This document shows, piece by piece, positions 12,922-25,700 of a DNA stretch of 64,000 nucleotides; positions within the stretch are counted from its first letter, which is position 1; each line of letters begins with the position of its first letter. The DNA comes from Prunella strophiata (taxonomy: Eukaryota; Chordata; Aves; Passeriformes; Prunellidae). Position numbers and translations under genes: made by a program. Location of the stretch: positions 21,007,001 through 21,071,000 of the forward strand of contig JAZBQD010000027.1 of assembly GCA_036583965.1 (NCBI GenBank), given 5' to 3'. Under the pieces are notes generated by a model that saw only the letters and a list, made by a program, of their open reading frames with translations, did not search any database and was not told the origin of the DNA.

Positions 12922-15900
12922 TTTTTCTGAAGTTGTTGACTATATCCTCCATGGTCTCTGCTTCACACATTTTTTTCATTTCAAAAGCTCAGAAGAAAAT
13001 ATAACATGACTCCAGCTACACTCCAGGAAGTGTAATAGTGAATTTTGATCTTGGAAATAACCACATACATTCAAAGGGCATTTGAGTTTACAATTTTCAC
13101 TTTCTTATAACAGCCTACTTTTTTGCATGATCACAACGGATCATTGAAGTAGAAGAACAGTATAAAATATTCTGAAATAATATAAAAACTCTGAAAAGTT
13201 CTATTACTTAACAGAACGTTGTTAAAATGAGTGTTCAGTTCTCTCTTACAACAAATTTCCTCCTTGCCTCACGAGAAGCCACACTCAGAGTATCCCATAA
13301 ACCCTTCCATAAAGAAAAAGCCACCAATGAGTAGGTGACATGGTGCTTCTATTTGAGGTTCTATTCTCATCAAACATGCAATATAAAAAATTAGGTGTTT
13401 TGAAAAGAAGTGGGAAGTACAATGTACACTAGAAATGCTCACTTTCAAAAACCCAGAGTAAATGCTGATTATACTTTAAGTGTGTGTTTTGCCATTGACT
13501 TTCCTACTACAATAGGGTTTGTTTTATTTATATATATGCCCTATGCTTGTTGCTGTGCTGGGAAGTGTTCTGAAAGCTGCTCTGTTATGTGTACTTCAAA
13601 GTTGAAGCTAATGCTCTACTAAGCATTTTTCACACTGACTTTGTGGGGAATTAAAAGCTACATGTTTCTTGCACTGGTGAGTATAATAAGAAACCACTGC
13701 CCAAGGCAAGGTGCTCTTTGTGAAAACTTAACACATGCTGGAAAAAGGCCTCTTGGTAGTGCTTCCTAAAACAGGGATGAGGAATTGACTGAAGTATTCT
13801 TTTGTTGATGTCATCAGACAAGAGGGGGAGGAACAAAGGATACAAAAGAGCATAAGGAACCACAGAAACACTACACAGGCAGAGAAGAAAGTCACAAATG
13901 AGAATAAAAGACAAAGGATTTGCCAGAAACAGCAATCTCTGGAAAGAAAACTGACTGTTCATCTGGAAAATGGAAAAACCTGTATGTTCTTTGTAAGTAT
14001 ACTGGCTGTACCAATGAAATACTTGATTATTCCCACCAATTTCTTGTCCTAGAAGCAGCAAGATTCTCAACACTGACTAAAAAATATTCTGTGTGCACAG
14101 CTGAATGTATTATGTCACATCCTCATATCACACAGATATAGCTGTAACCTCAGTGTCTAGATGGTATTACAATTCATTAAAAAATTAATATATCAGTAGA
14201 GCAAATCCTGATATTTTGCCAACTCTTTTGAAGGTAAGGTGAAACCACAGAAGGACCTGTTAATATCAGCTCCAAAGTAAGCAGCCATGTCACACCCAGG
14301 CTGAAGTGCAGTGAAACATGTACATGCTCCAAACACCAGCCACTTCACAGGTTCTTGATTTTGAATCCAGGTTCATTTTGTGAGTGGAGACAGGCCAAAC
14401 TCCAATGACACAGGGAAGAACAAAGTGTCATCTCATATGCCACTTGTTTTCCAAGCACATCCTGTTAGGCCACAGGTTAATCATTGTCACTTCATGCACC
14501 CACATATCACACAGTTCATTAATTATTACTTAATGTCACTACACTACCAGATTGTTTGATGAATTGTATTAGTAATTAGAATTGCTCATGCAGTGACATT
14601 CAAATAAAACTTCCTTTCACAGTGCATTCATTATGAACAGCCAGAAAGAGAAAATAGCTATATTTTATTAGATGCATTTCACTTAGACTACAGCTTGTTG
14701 ATTTATTTTACTGTTACCTACAAAATACTCATGACAATCCAAAAACTGAGACTAAATTCAGCTGCATGTAAGACAAGTCACTGCATCTCCTTATACACAT
14801 TTAGAACAGAGAAAAAGGATGCCACACCAAGAGCTAACACTGTTATTTATCTAGAAAAGGTCAAACAAGAAAAGGATGCTTTTAGACACCAAGTAGAATT
14901 AATCTTAGCACTAGTATTCACCATTTGACTTCAAAAAAGAGTACAGTCAAGCTGATGGCTTGCTGGCTACTCTGTGTTTTAGGGACAAATTTCAATATAT
15001 ACAGTACTTTTGTAAAATCTGCCTGAGAACTAAATTAACTGGGCTTGTTTTACAAAAATGTAGTCTTTGATGATCTGAGGGAAGAATGCTTGAAAGAAAG
15101 TAATTTCTTTCTCACATCTGCCATTTTCTTTAAGTTCAGAACCAAGCAGAAAGACACGGTACCTTAGCTGCCTTTCTTGTTAACTTTCCCTGAAATCAAT
15201 ACATATTTAGGAAAAGTTTTGATTTTAAAAACCTACATATGTTGCAGCAACAGTATGTTCTATCAAAAATAAACCTGTGAACTGCAGTAATGCTCCTTAG
15301 CTCATGCCTCCCACTGTGAAGCAAATCTTAAAAGACTCTGGTTTTACAACATTTTTACACTGTGAGATAAATATGAGCCAATTGAATCTCCTGAAGAAAC
15401 TGTTTTAATTCATCAACATTCAAACTCTGCATATTTAGCAGCCTGCTATGGATGTTCATCTTATTACCTTTTGTTTACCTTTTCCTCTACACATTGGTGT
15501 AACATTTCTATGAGATTTTGGTAAACACCAGCAGCCAGCTGAAGCCCTGCTCAGCTCAGAGGTAGTTACAGGAAGGAGGTGCAGCAGGAGCTCCAAAGAA
15601 CATGTGATGTGTGTCTTGGGCATCTCTAACTCCACATAAACTATCCCTGACAGACATTTAGCTAACCACATCTGAAACACCTCCAGCCTGGAGATAACAC
15701 AACTTGCCCAGATAATTTTGTGTCTATGTAGCTGGTTATCCAGAAAATTTTCCTAAAAACTGAGTCCCCTTTCTTCAATTCAAGGCTGGGCTGTTTTCTG
15801 TTGCTGTTTACACAGAGTAGGAGCTGAACTAATTCACTGACCTGACTAGGACTGAACTAAGGGTTCAGTCCCTTAAGTTATGTAAAACCTTTTAGTTATT

Positions 15901-15939
15901 TGGATGCAATTGCCACACCCCTCTTAGCCTGTTCTATAC

Positions 15940-16230
15940 TTCCATTCAGACAATTCCAGTTTCTTCACATGTGTTAAGTCTCTTCAGGAATATTTTCAAT
16001 GTATCCCATTCCCTGTATCCTATACAGGGCTTAGTGGCCAAAGCTGGACAAAGAACTTAAGCTGGAGCCTTACCAGAAATTAACTGAATTATGACTTCCC
16101 ATTTCATAGATGATGTTCCCATTACTAGGCATCAATACAGTATTTACCTTCTTCACAGTAAAATCCTGTCAACTTCTGTTCTGTCCATGCTTCACTTTTA
16201 CTCTTTTCAGCTGCTTAGCCGCAAGTTGCC
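15940..16230 (-). mobile_element. Old CR1 LINE fragment (probable)
   Basis: The + strand order of motifs (CCTGTATCC, then CCAAAGCTGGACAAAGAACT, then GGAGCCTTACCAGAA, then TTTACCTTCTTCACAG) follows the reverse-complement order of the CR1 open-frame region. Divergence is high, so this is a probable ancient copy, in intergenic sequence. Confidence 0.5.
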
Positions 16231-17774
16231 CAGTCTTAAATGGTACAGATAATTCTTGCCACCTGTAAATAAAACTTCATGGATATTTAATTGCTTACTC
16301 TTTCCTAAACTACCAATTTATCAGTATCTGGGTGATCCAATCCTCCTGTCCACTCACAGCCCATGCTTGCATGATATCACCTCAAAATATTTTAAATTTA
16401 TTCTAGACACAACCAAGTAGTATTTGTCAAGAATTTTTGGGGGGAAGGGTACATTTGAAAAAGACATCCCTAAGCATGGGATCTTAACTCCCAGGAGACA
16501 CACTGAGACCATCAGTGACTTCAAAGAGAAGAATGTGCAGGCTGGGAACCATTGCTTTTGGAAACTTGCTTTTTCTAAAGCTGTGTGGCTCTTCAGCGTA
16601 GCACATAAAAGAAAACCGATGATCAAATATTTTCTGTAGCAATATTTTGTATACCTGTAGATTATATAAAAAAGAAAATGTTTACTAGCATGTCCCAGAA
16701 GAGTATCAAAAGGATTTTGTGCATCTGGTCATACTGTATTAATTTGAGGAGTTGTAATCAAGCTCTGGCAACAGGAAGACTAAACCTGCATTCCCATATT
16801 CAGGAGAATTTACAGTAAAAGGTATGTTCTCCTAAAGTATGAATCAAAATTGCAAAGACTGAGAAGCTGAATGTAGACTTTGTTTAGCTTTCTACAGTTT
16901 GATTTTCCATATCCTACCATACTGATTTGGAGATCATCTGGCCTCTTAATTATCTAATTCCATCTTTACCTGATCCAATGCACATGCTTACATTAAAACA
17001 CAACTGCAAAAACCATAAATCTCTCATTGCTATCCTCTACTGGGAATAAAGCAGTTGATACAAAAGCTAACAGAAGTCCCATCCTGCCCTTTCCCAAAAA
17101 ATAAAAATTAATGCTACAAAAACAAAAATCAGGCATGACTGCTTTATGATCTGCCTGCATTTTTCTTCTCCCCACACAGTGTAAACTACTTGTGGGACTT
17201 GTACCACACCTCAGTTGAAATTTGTAATAGGGAAGGGAGAAGAGGTAGAAAAGATCTTTGTACATACCCAGGATAACTGAGCTAGGGTGGGGGTCTCCTG
17301 GCACACTGCACATTATTGATAGCTACAGGCCATAAGGACATTAATTGTAAAACTACCAGAGAAAAGGTTTCTTCAATTATACATATTTCCCTTAGGCCTT
17401 ATGCACAAGTAAGAATTATAATCCTAGAAATAATACTGCATCTCTTTGAGGAGACCTTGCAATTGCTTTGGGAAAAAAGACAACTAATTGAAAACAGATT
17501 TAGAGTTATCTGGTAAGACCTGGACCAAGTGCAAGAGTCCAAATTAGGACCAATTAGGACCAAATTAGCAAATGTTTTCCCATAGGGTGACATAAGAGAA
17601 TTTCTGTTTCCAATCTAATGCTATCAAGAGACATTCAATATGTTGGGCAATCATTTAGAAAAGTTGCCATACCAAGTTGTTTTTAACAATTATGGTGTGG
17701 TATCAACTTTTTACTTCTTGTTTTCCGGTCTTCTTTATTTCTGTTCTTCCCAAAGCCACATATTATACTATCAA

Positions 17775-17777
<3 letters not shown>

Positions 17778-17805
<28 letters not shown>
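17778..17805 (+). repeat. Poly(A) run, 28 bases
   Basis: An uninterrupted run of A in intergenic sequence. No retroposed body was recognised beside it. Confidence 0.9.
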
Positions 17806-17808
<3 letters not shown>

Positions 17809-18709
17809 CTGAAAAAAGCAAACCAGTCTGATCAGCCACCTCTGAAACTGCCTATTTTTGTACCTGTATGTTTACTTAAGGTCAGATTGCAACCTTTTAT
17901 AATGAAATCACATATTTTCCAAAAAACAGATTTATCAGGTAGAAAATTGGAACCCAGAAAAAATCACCAATAACTTAAATAGTCCAGGAGGCTTATTAAA
18001 TAAAATCTAACTCCACAGTCATGTAAGCAGCAGAGATCCTCATAATGAATGGGCAGAATACACTACAGCAGATCAGGAATTATAAAACTAAATTAGAAAC
18101 CCAAATTTCATTTGCTATAAAAACAAACGGCTCTTTGTTCTTCAAAAGGAAGTTGCTGAGATAATGCAGTGAATCACCCTTCTGCAGTCAATTTCTGAAG
18201 CTTAATCCTTTCTATATTTCTTTTCACTGATTATATATGCATCATACATTTCAGCATTTTGTGAGAAAGTGGGTATGATTAACATCTCATCTCACAGCTT
18301 TAGGATGCCTAATTACCCAAAACTACCCCTCCTCCATAGAGTGGACATGGAGGAAAGAGCCAAAATCCCACAGCATGCTTCACTGCTTGGCTCCTGCTTC
18401 TTGCAGTAGCTTGGGACAGGGCTGAGCATTACACACACACAGAGCATCCCTGCCTGGCAGCCCCTTCCTGCCTGTCCTGGGTGTGCCCCTAGATGGTGCT
18501 GCCTGCCAACATCCCAGCTCCTACAGCCTCACATCTTACATCTGCAGCAAAAACAGGGCTGACAACACCCTGAGGGTTCAGCTCTTGCTCAACAGCATTG
18601 CATTGCATCAAGCTTTCTCTGTTTCTAACTCTGTGCATGACCCCCACTGAACAGAAGTTTGGAGGACACAAAGAAGTAGATGACTCAAACTAACCAAATA
18701 AATACTCTG

Positions 18710-18780
18710 TCATAATATTATGTAATTATATTTTATAATATATTAATATCATATAATATTATAATATTATTATATATTTA
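18710..18780. repeat. AT-only palindrome-rich stretch
   Basis: About 70 bases almost entirely A and T, built of overlapping TAATATTA and ATAATATTAT palindromes. It can fold into hairpins or unwind easily; no replication or attachment role can be claimed. Confidence 0.75.
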
Positions 18781-20245
18781 GTGCTCAGCAATAAAACTGG
18801 AGAGGAGGGAGTGCTTCCTCTGTCACTCAAATGAAATCAGCAGTGCTCTGAAGAGAACTTGAATGTCAGACAAAACAGTCATGTAAGGCTCTCAGCAGCC
18901 CAGTTTCCAGCAAGGAGACAAGAATTAATAGAAACAAATACTTTTGAACTGAACATTAAAGTCCAAAGAACAAAACCTGGGTCTGAGGCTGGGTATTTAA
19001 TATAAACAAGCACCACCTCTTTCTAGATGTACCTCTGTCTCACCTTCATAAAGGCTAAAACCTCAAGAATTGTCCTTTTCTTCTTCTTCACAGAGCATCT
19101 GCAGCTTGCCTGAGAGGCAAAGGGGAAAGGAATCCTGGTTGGCATAATTTCCATTGTCAAGATAGATTTTTTCAAGCTGAGATTTTCAAGCTTCCAAGCC
19201 TTACAATGGAAAAAAAAAAAACTATTGAGAACACAGCCACAAGTGGTTCTTATGCCCTAATTACAGTGCTTTGTCAATTTCTCACCCATCAGAGAACACA
19301 TCTCTTCTCACATACAAGGGGAGGGAGAGAATGTCTGTGACCGAGTGTGATACTGTTAACAAGAGCATTTAATTGGGACACATTTTTGCATCCCACATTA
19401 GGTGTGACTCTTCGATATGTGATGTGTTCATGGGTGACAGGAAAATTATGCCTTACATCTCCAGAGATGTGTAAATGCCTCATTAGGTTTAATAATTATC
19501 TGTTAGAAGGGCAGTTCCACAAGAAATTCTCTCTACTGAAAAATGAAAGGGACACTGAAAAAAAAAAAAAAAAAACAAAAACCAAAAACCACTACAACTG
19601 AATCATCACTGTCCTTGCTGAGTTAATTCACCTGTCCAGAAATATTTTTATAAACACATGAATAATGAATGCTATATTGTAAAAAATACATGAATGGGCT
19701 ACATCACATAAAGGTCATCAAGCAGTCCATGAAATCAGACACAGACTGTATTTTCAGAACTGAGCTCAAGTCAGCCTGAATTTATATGTTAATTCACATA
19801 CGAGAGAGGAAGAAAACAGAAGGTGGAAGAGAAAAGATGTTGCTGTGACAAGTTACACATTAAACATTTTAGGCACAACTTTTTTTCCAACAAAAGAACT
19901 ACAAGTATTAAAAATCAACAGTATATGACTGATTCACTATAGCTAAATGACAATAATATATCTTTTTTTTTTAAACCCACACAAAACAAAAAAGCCTTAG
20001 CATCTTCCTGGATGTGGCACAAGGCATATTATCCTGACAATAAAAAGTTCTCAAGGAAAGCTATACTATCCCACTTACATTGACTGCTCAGTTTTACAGC
20101 TAAATAAGGATTATATAAATCTTGGAGACCAAAACAAACCATTATCAACTTCTCACAATGAGAAGGTGGTGAGACAAATGAAGCACAACCTTCACAGTAG
20201 CAAACTACACATTTTGACACATCATTAAACAAAAAAATTAACCAG

Positions 20246-20251
20246 TTTATT
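20246..20251 (-). terminator. VAV3: Distal poly(A) signal AATAAA of VAV3 (inferred main site)
   Basis: AATAAA on the transcript strand, within TATAATAAACTGG. Two TGTA motifs (the CFIm binding element) lie 15-35 nt upstream, in TTTGTACTATTTTGTAAATA. A T/GT-rich downstream element (TTTTTTTGTTTAATGATG) follows within 10-30 nt. This is the best-formed signal in the region and lies at about the expected UTR length. Confidence 0.65.
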
Positions 20252-21454
20252 ATATTTAACATATTTACAAAATAGTACAAATTAAAGTACTGTAACTCCA
20301 TTATTGCATGACATAAAACAAGTCCATACAGGCAAAAGCAGCACATGAAAGAGATGCTCCAGAATATTTAGGAAGTCTTTGGTACTCAAAATATAGTTTA
20401 AGATGCAGCATTAACTCAACCAATACAGGGCATTAGACACAGACAATGATATGCAGATTTATGCCAAAAAAGTAAAGTTTACCTATGGCTTTCATTCTTC
20501 TCAAAGGATGACTACTGGACTCAGGAATTGCTTAAAAGCTTTACAACATTTTTAGGATGGAGAGAATACTCAAAATTTTTCTAAAGCCAAGCTGTTGAAA
20601 ATGACTGCTACATTTTTCAACTCGTACTGAATTTAACTGCCTCTTCTCAGAACTATATGACAGTAAAGCACTAAACACTTCACAGACTTAGAGCCTATTC
20701 CTCTACCCCTTAAGCAGGCAAAACTGGGAAAAAATCATCTCTGTCTACTTAAGGAATATAGGATTAAGCTCACAACAGACAATCAAACTGCATGGCAAAA
20801 CATGATCAAAGACTGCATACTCTAGCCTACACTGCTGTACACATCATTTACAAAATTTTTATGCATCATCTACATATTTACAAATGCTCTCAATTACTCC
20901 ATCAAGTAATGTACTCAACACAATCACAGTTTACATAATTTTGAGGTAAATCCTTGAAAAGTTAGAGCATTGGCAGAATTTCATCTGCAAGGCTGAATCT
21001 CTCAAGTTTCTAACGAGAAGCTCCTCTCTTTCCCCTGGTCACACAGCACTGCCTGCCAGGTGTGGCAGGTGGGTAAGACAGCTGCAGAGATGAAGGGGAT
21101 TTTGTGAACTCTCTATGTTGTGCTTGATTCTTTTCTTGATGGCCAGGAAAGGCCAGAAGGAAGCAAAGAATCCTGGGGGCAGCCAAAGAGAAACCCAAAT
21201 AGGTACTAGCAGATTCTGCTCTGTGGACAAATAGTGGAGATTATGTTGCTTGCAGCCTGGGAAAGCACTGCAGGATTAAATCATGCAGTGTCAGTGCACA
21301 CTAATTTTAAGGATGCCAACAGAAAAAGAGAACAGGCAAAAAGCAAAAGAGAGGATGTGGGACAGGATGAATTAATTTCATTTAAGAGCTTGATCTTCTT
21401 TCAAGTGACATTACTTAAATATTTAAAACTGCATATCTGAAGACATCATCCACA

Positions 21455-21460
21455 TTTATT
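21455..21460 (-). terminator. Possible intermediate VAV3 poly(A) signal
   Basis: AATAAA on the transcript strand followed by TGTGGATGATGTC, a fair GT-rich downstream element. It would give a UTR of about 1.2 kb. Support is motif-only. Confidence 0.3.
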
Positions 21461-21850
21461 TTAGCTTGTAACTGCATTTCTACCCCTTCATAATTACAGT
21501 AAACACTGCCTCACCCAGCAGTGGACACCACCTTAAAAGGCCTGATCATTTATGCTGGCAAACCTAGACACATTTGGGGATGTTGAGAACACTGCAACAA
21601 GACAAATCCTCATTGAACTGCCATTAATATCCCAGGCAACAAGAAAGGAAAGGGTGAAAAGAAGTTTGCAAGTTCCATTTGCATTCAAAAAAGGTGATAG
21701 AAACTCCTGTATAACTAGGAAAAGACAGTACTGAGTTGAAAGCATTGAAGCTCATCCAAATCAGTCAAGAGGTTAAGATAAACACTTTTGTTCTTGAGAA
21801 ATGACATCATCTTGCATTAGTATTTTCTGCTTTAGAATAGGTCTGCAATA

Positions 21851-21920
21851 TTTATTTAATGCTATTGCTGAAAACTTTCAACTCATCTTGTCATGACTAT
21901 CCCCCAGTTGCACTTTTATT
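21851..21920 (-). terminator. Pair of possible proximal VAV3 poly(A) signals
   Basis: Two AATAAA hexamers on the transcript strand, at 21915-21920 and 21851-21856. They would give UTRs of about 0.8 kb. Such hexamers are common by chance in AT-rich sequence, so this is a weak call. Confidence 0.25.
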
Positions 21921-22669
21921 GTCAGCTGCTTAAATGAAAAAACCTCACAGAAAAAGGCTTGAGATGACAATAAAAGGATCACAGAATTCCACTTTGTGAA
22001 TGTTTTTTAAAGCAATATCACATCACTACACCTTTTTAGAATGTTTTTAAACAGATTGTTAGAAGATCTAGGCAGGACCTCAAAGTAGCCAGTTAAGTAA
22101 TTGCATATGCATGAATGCTACTCATATTTACTACATATTTCCTTCAGAATGTTTTTGTGAGTGTAAGATGGTTTGTAAGCTGATAAGTAAAGTAGTTTGA
22201 TGTCTCAAGACAAGTCAACTGACTATACTTTATGCCCACTGGAATGACTGAAATCTGTTTTCTGCATGCAGTGATAAGGAATAATAAGCCTTCATCTCCT
22301 TGTACCATCACAGATGTTAGCTAGAAGAGAAATGTTAAATATTCAGCCATTGCTAGTACTCATGGTGTAGTACAGGGTGAAATGAAAAGGAACAAAGAAT
22401 TTTGTTTTCCAGAGATCTTCTGGGAAGGTGAAGGTTGGACTTTGTACTGATCCCCAGTGATGGCAAACTGGCAGCTTGTTTCTTGCACAGCTCTGGGGAA
22501 GGTAATAATCTGTCAGCCCAAACTTCTGTATAAATCCCAACATTAGACTGGAAGGTTCAGACAGGCAAAAACTGTTGCTGTTTAAATACTTAACAAGACC
22601 AATAACACATTGAAGATATAATTTTTTACAATCCCTGAAACTGCTGGTCAGCAGAGGATGGTTTTTAAT

Positions 22670-22711
22670 TCATTCGTCCTCTTCAACATAAGTTGATGGA
22701 AACCAACCCAC
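22670..22711 (-). CDS. VAV3: VAV3 terminal coding exon and stop codon
   Basis: 42 coding bases in phase 0: [13 protein letters not shown] then TGA at 22670-22672. The acceptor is a T-run ending [16 protein letters not shown] is the last SH3 strand with the conserved Pro and Tyr of the ligand groove; the acidic EEDE tail is the known VAV3 C-terminus, distinct from the longer tail of VAV2. The exon is too short to stand out alone and was found by joining to the exon at 24432-24583. It continues into the 3'UTR. Confidence 0.98.
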   Translation of the reverse strand: MGWFPSTYVEEDE

Positions 22712-25700
22712 CTAAAAAAGGGGAAAGCAGAACAAAATAATACATGAGATGCACAAGGTATGGTTTTTTTAAATGGCTGACCTAGGCACAACAAGGATGG
22801 GTCTGTTCAGTACATATATTAAAAAGATTACAAAGATGAACTTGGCTGACCTGACACAAAGTACCCTTAATAAAAGAATAACTGGCAGATATGACAATTT
22901 GGAGACCAACACCCTCTATGCCACTTCCTCCCCCCAAAAAATCTAAAACACATTGGCCCTGATTGGAAGTCTAAAAGTTCAGAAAATGCCAAGAATGGAA
23001 GTAGTTTTACTACAGGCAAGACTACTACTATTTTTTGAATGAGGAGTTAAACTTTTAACAGTCTCCAGTCAGGTCCACAGAATCATCTTATAAAGGAAAC
23101 ACTGAGTGATTTGATTGCTTTACATGGAGTTGAATTCCAGTGCCACCAAAACAGGTGTTACACATGACACAACTAGACAGGCAGAGTCTAGTGTCCTACA
23201 CTTCAGAAGTTATAAAGTTACCTACATTCTGAAATTAATGATGTGCCAAATAAGACAGTGATAGTGAAACCATGTCATATATTTCTTATTTTATGTATTT
23301 GCTTTAGGTTTCTTCAGACTTCTTTATACCTACAGTCAATTTAACATTCATGAAAGAACTCAAAACCAAACCTAGAACATGACTAGAAGGGGTGACTGCA
23401 GAAATTTTTAGACTATCTTGCTAAATATCTCCAGAGGTGAGTTTATAATGTTAAGTCCAGGCTATGAAAGTTAGCAAGGAATGCCAGCATGTAACAGGGC
23501 ATCTGTTAGAATGTGGGCAACTGCATTACAATGAGTTGTTCAGCTTTCTTCTCATGTAAAATGTATATAGCACAATGGGTATTTCTTCTGCTTCCCTATT
23601 TCTTCTGGTCTAATTGCCTATTTAATAAGCTTTAAACATTTAACTTTAACATAACCAAGCTCATGTATACAATAAAAATGGTTCTCCAAATTGCATAAAG
23701 CAATAAGTCTGGACATTCACTTCAACTGTACTTGCAACTATCATTTCCAGCTTCAGACAATTTACATTCTTCCCCCTCACATTCCTCGACCCTGCATCTC
23801 AGCACTTTAAACATGGAAACAGCAGTCTCAAATGCTTCTGACTAATCTGCATTATAAGGCAGTAAACTAAGATTGAAACAGTAAACCCTTTATAGGTCAA
23901 AACTGAAGCTTCACTTCCCAGTCTCAGAGCAGGGTGTAAAGTGAGTTCATAAAAATCCCTGCTAAATATGTCACTTCATCTGGGCCACATTCATAGAGAT
24001 CAAAGAAGCAGCCTTCTATAAAAAGGTGGTTGATTCCATTGCTTTGTATTCTGGCAGAAAGATGTGAGAAATCATTCTGTGGTAAAGTGCTAAAGAGAGT
24101 TCCACAGCACCAGGAGCCTGACCCGAAATATCTGTGTGCAAAACAGTTCAAGAAAGGTCAACTGCAGCAGTGCCATTAATCCTGGTTATATTCCAAACAT
24201 ATAACCTCACCCAGGTTCAGCCTGGTAGGTCACATTAAATAACCAATAATTCAGATGCTGAGAAAGCTACCTGGCAAGAGTTCTGCCTCGCTCCTGTGAA
24301 ACAAAGATGAGAACATGTTCCATCTTTTGAATTTAAATACACAATGTAGGAACACTTTTTTTTTTTTAAACAAAATCGCTGTCAGCGAAGGCAGAAAGGA
24401 ACACTAGGAAAAGGAAAAGAACTAGTCTTACCCTTCCATTTACTTCACCTCTCCACCAGCCATTGGCACTCATCTTGGTATAAATTTTGACCACGTCCCC
24501 TTTCAGCAGGGAGAGCTCGCGCATGTCGCGCGCGCAGAAGTCGTACCTGGCGATGGCAATGCCGATCACCTTGGGGCTCAGCACTGCAAGGAAGCACATG
24601 GGGATGTTACCAGGGCTGCTTAAATGAAGGCCACCAAACTACTGTGAACAGAAACACTGTAAAATATAAAACAAGGATTCAGTGGCAACATACACTGGCA
24701 TTCGTTTTATGCAAAGCATCCGCACTACAAAGATCGAGAAGATTTAAATATAGGTGAATGGTGTAAAAGTTGAAGGGATTATTTTGTCATTTTTTGAATT
24801 GTCCTCTTTATTTTGAGAAGCAAAATCAAGCTAGATGAGCCGTAAATAAAATATTCTCCACCCCGAGATTGCTAAATACATTGCAATTATTTTATTCTTG
24901 TGCTTCATAATAAAACTTGCTGCCAGTTATATGCATCAACATATTTTACAGGTCACTAATTTCTTTCCAAAAGAATTATTAGCATTTACAGTTGATTTAA
25001 CTTTAGACCTCTAATGAAGCAAAACAAACAGAATAAGGTGCTGTTCTTTCAAAAAACAACTCCCAAGTTAAATATTAATGCACTTAAAACTGGAAGCTAA
25101 CATCAGCATGAGCAAAAAGGTACAGACTTTCTACAGGAAATTTCCACGGATCATTTGTCACAATCTGCATTCATATTGACTGATGTAAACCTACTCTTTT
25201 CAGGAGTTTGTTCTGTAAATCACCAATGAATTTTTTCTATAAAATTAAGGTTCAGTGAAATTAACACTTTAAAGTTTTAAGGTACATCAATATAGAAGAA
25301 TTTTGCCAATGTAAAGCCCAGACATTTTAAACAATAAAAAGCTGTTAAGAATTTTTAAAAAGCAAAGGTACAAAAAGCCTCACTTCAAAAACCTTTTATC
25401 CAAATAGTTTTATAGGAAATAGTTTCCAATGCTGATGTAGAATGTCCAAACTTACAAAAGAAATCCTCAATGATTCCCGTGTGAGGACAATGAGAGGAGA
25501 GCAGGCATGGCCTAACAGATAAAAGACCTTTGACTTGAGCATTTTAGAAAGAACATCTACTACTCCGTGGCATTTTGTAGTTGGATTATTTGGCCACAGC
25601 ATTTTTCAGCTTTTTTTTCCCATTAATGCCACTGTTTTCCTATGTAAATCACTGTAAGAGGAGTTCAGGAGCACAGCCAAGCTTCCTTTGAAAAGATTTA

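Larger units (their letters stand above)
11081..20229. other. Intergenic sequence nearer the VAV3 3' end, no gene recognised
   Basis: Contains a possible repeat patch at 11440-11690, a 39-bp tandem pair at 12860-12921, an old CR1 fragment at about 15940-16230, an A run at 17778-17805, a GC-richer patch at 18340-18660 and an AT-palindrome-rich stretch at 18710-18780. ORFs of 140 and 146 codons occur but resemble no protein family. Confidence 0.55.
20230..22669 (-). other. VAV3: VAV3 3' untranslated region (about 2.4 kb)
   Basis: This is the non-coding remainder of the terminal exon, from the base after the stop to the inferred distal cleavage site. It is AT-rich with scattered ATTTA motifs on the transcript strand, has no recognised repeat, and has no long open frame continuing the protein. 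The left boundary is inferred from the AATAAA at 20246-20251, the expected 10-30 nt to cleavage and a T-rich stretch just beyond; it could be wrong by tens of bases. If an earlier signal were used, the UTR would be 0.8-1.2 kb. Mammalian VAV3 has a UTR of comparable size (about 2 kb, from memory). Confidence 0.7.

Noticed and set aside
13651..14073. 140-codon minus-strand open frame
   Set aside because: Leu/Phe-rich translation typical of pyrimidine-biased DNA; no family resemblance or splice context.
1..20229. NTNG1 or another neighbouring gene
   Set aside because: No recognisable netrin-G, GPI-signal or other exon; synteny alone is not evidence within this window.
20029..20346. 105-codon minus-strand open frame over the VAV3 UTR end
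   Set aside because: It spans the inferred poly(A) signal and is not in the VAV3 reading frame or joined to an exon.
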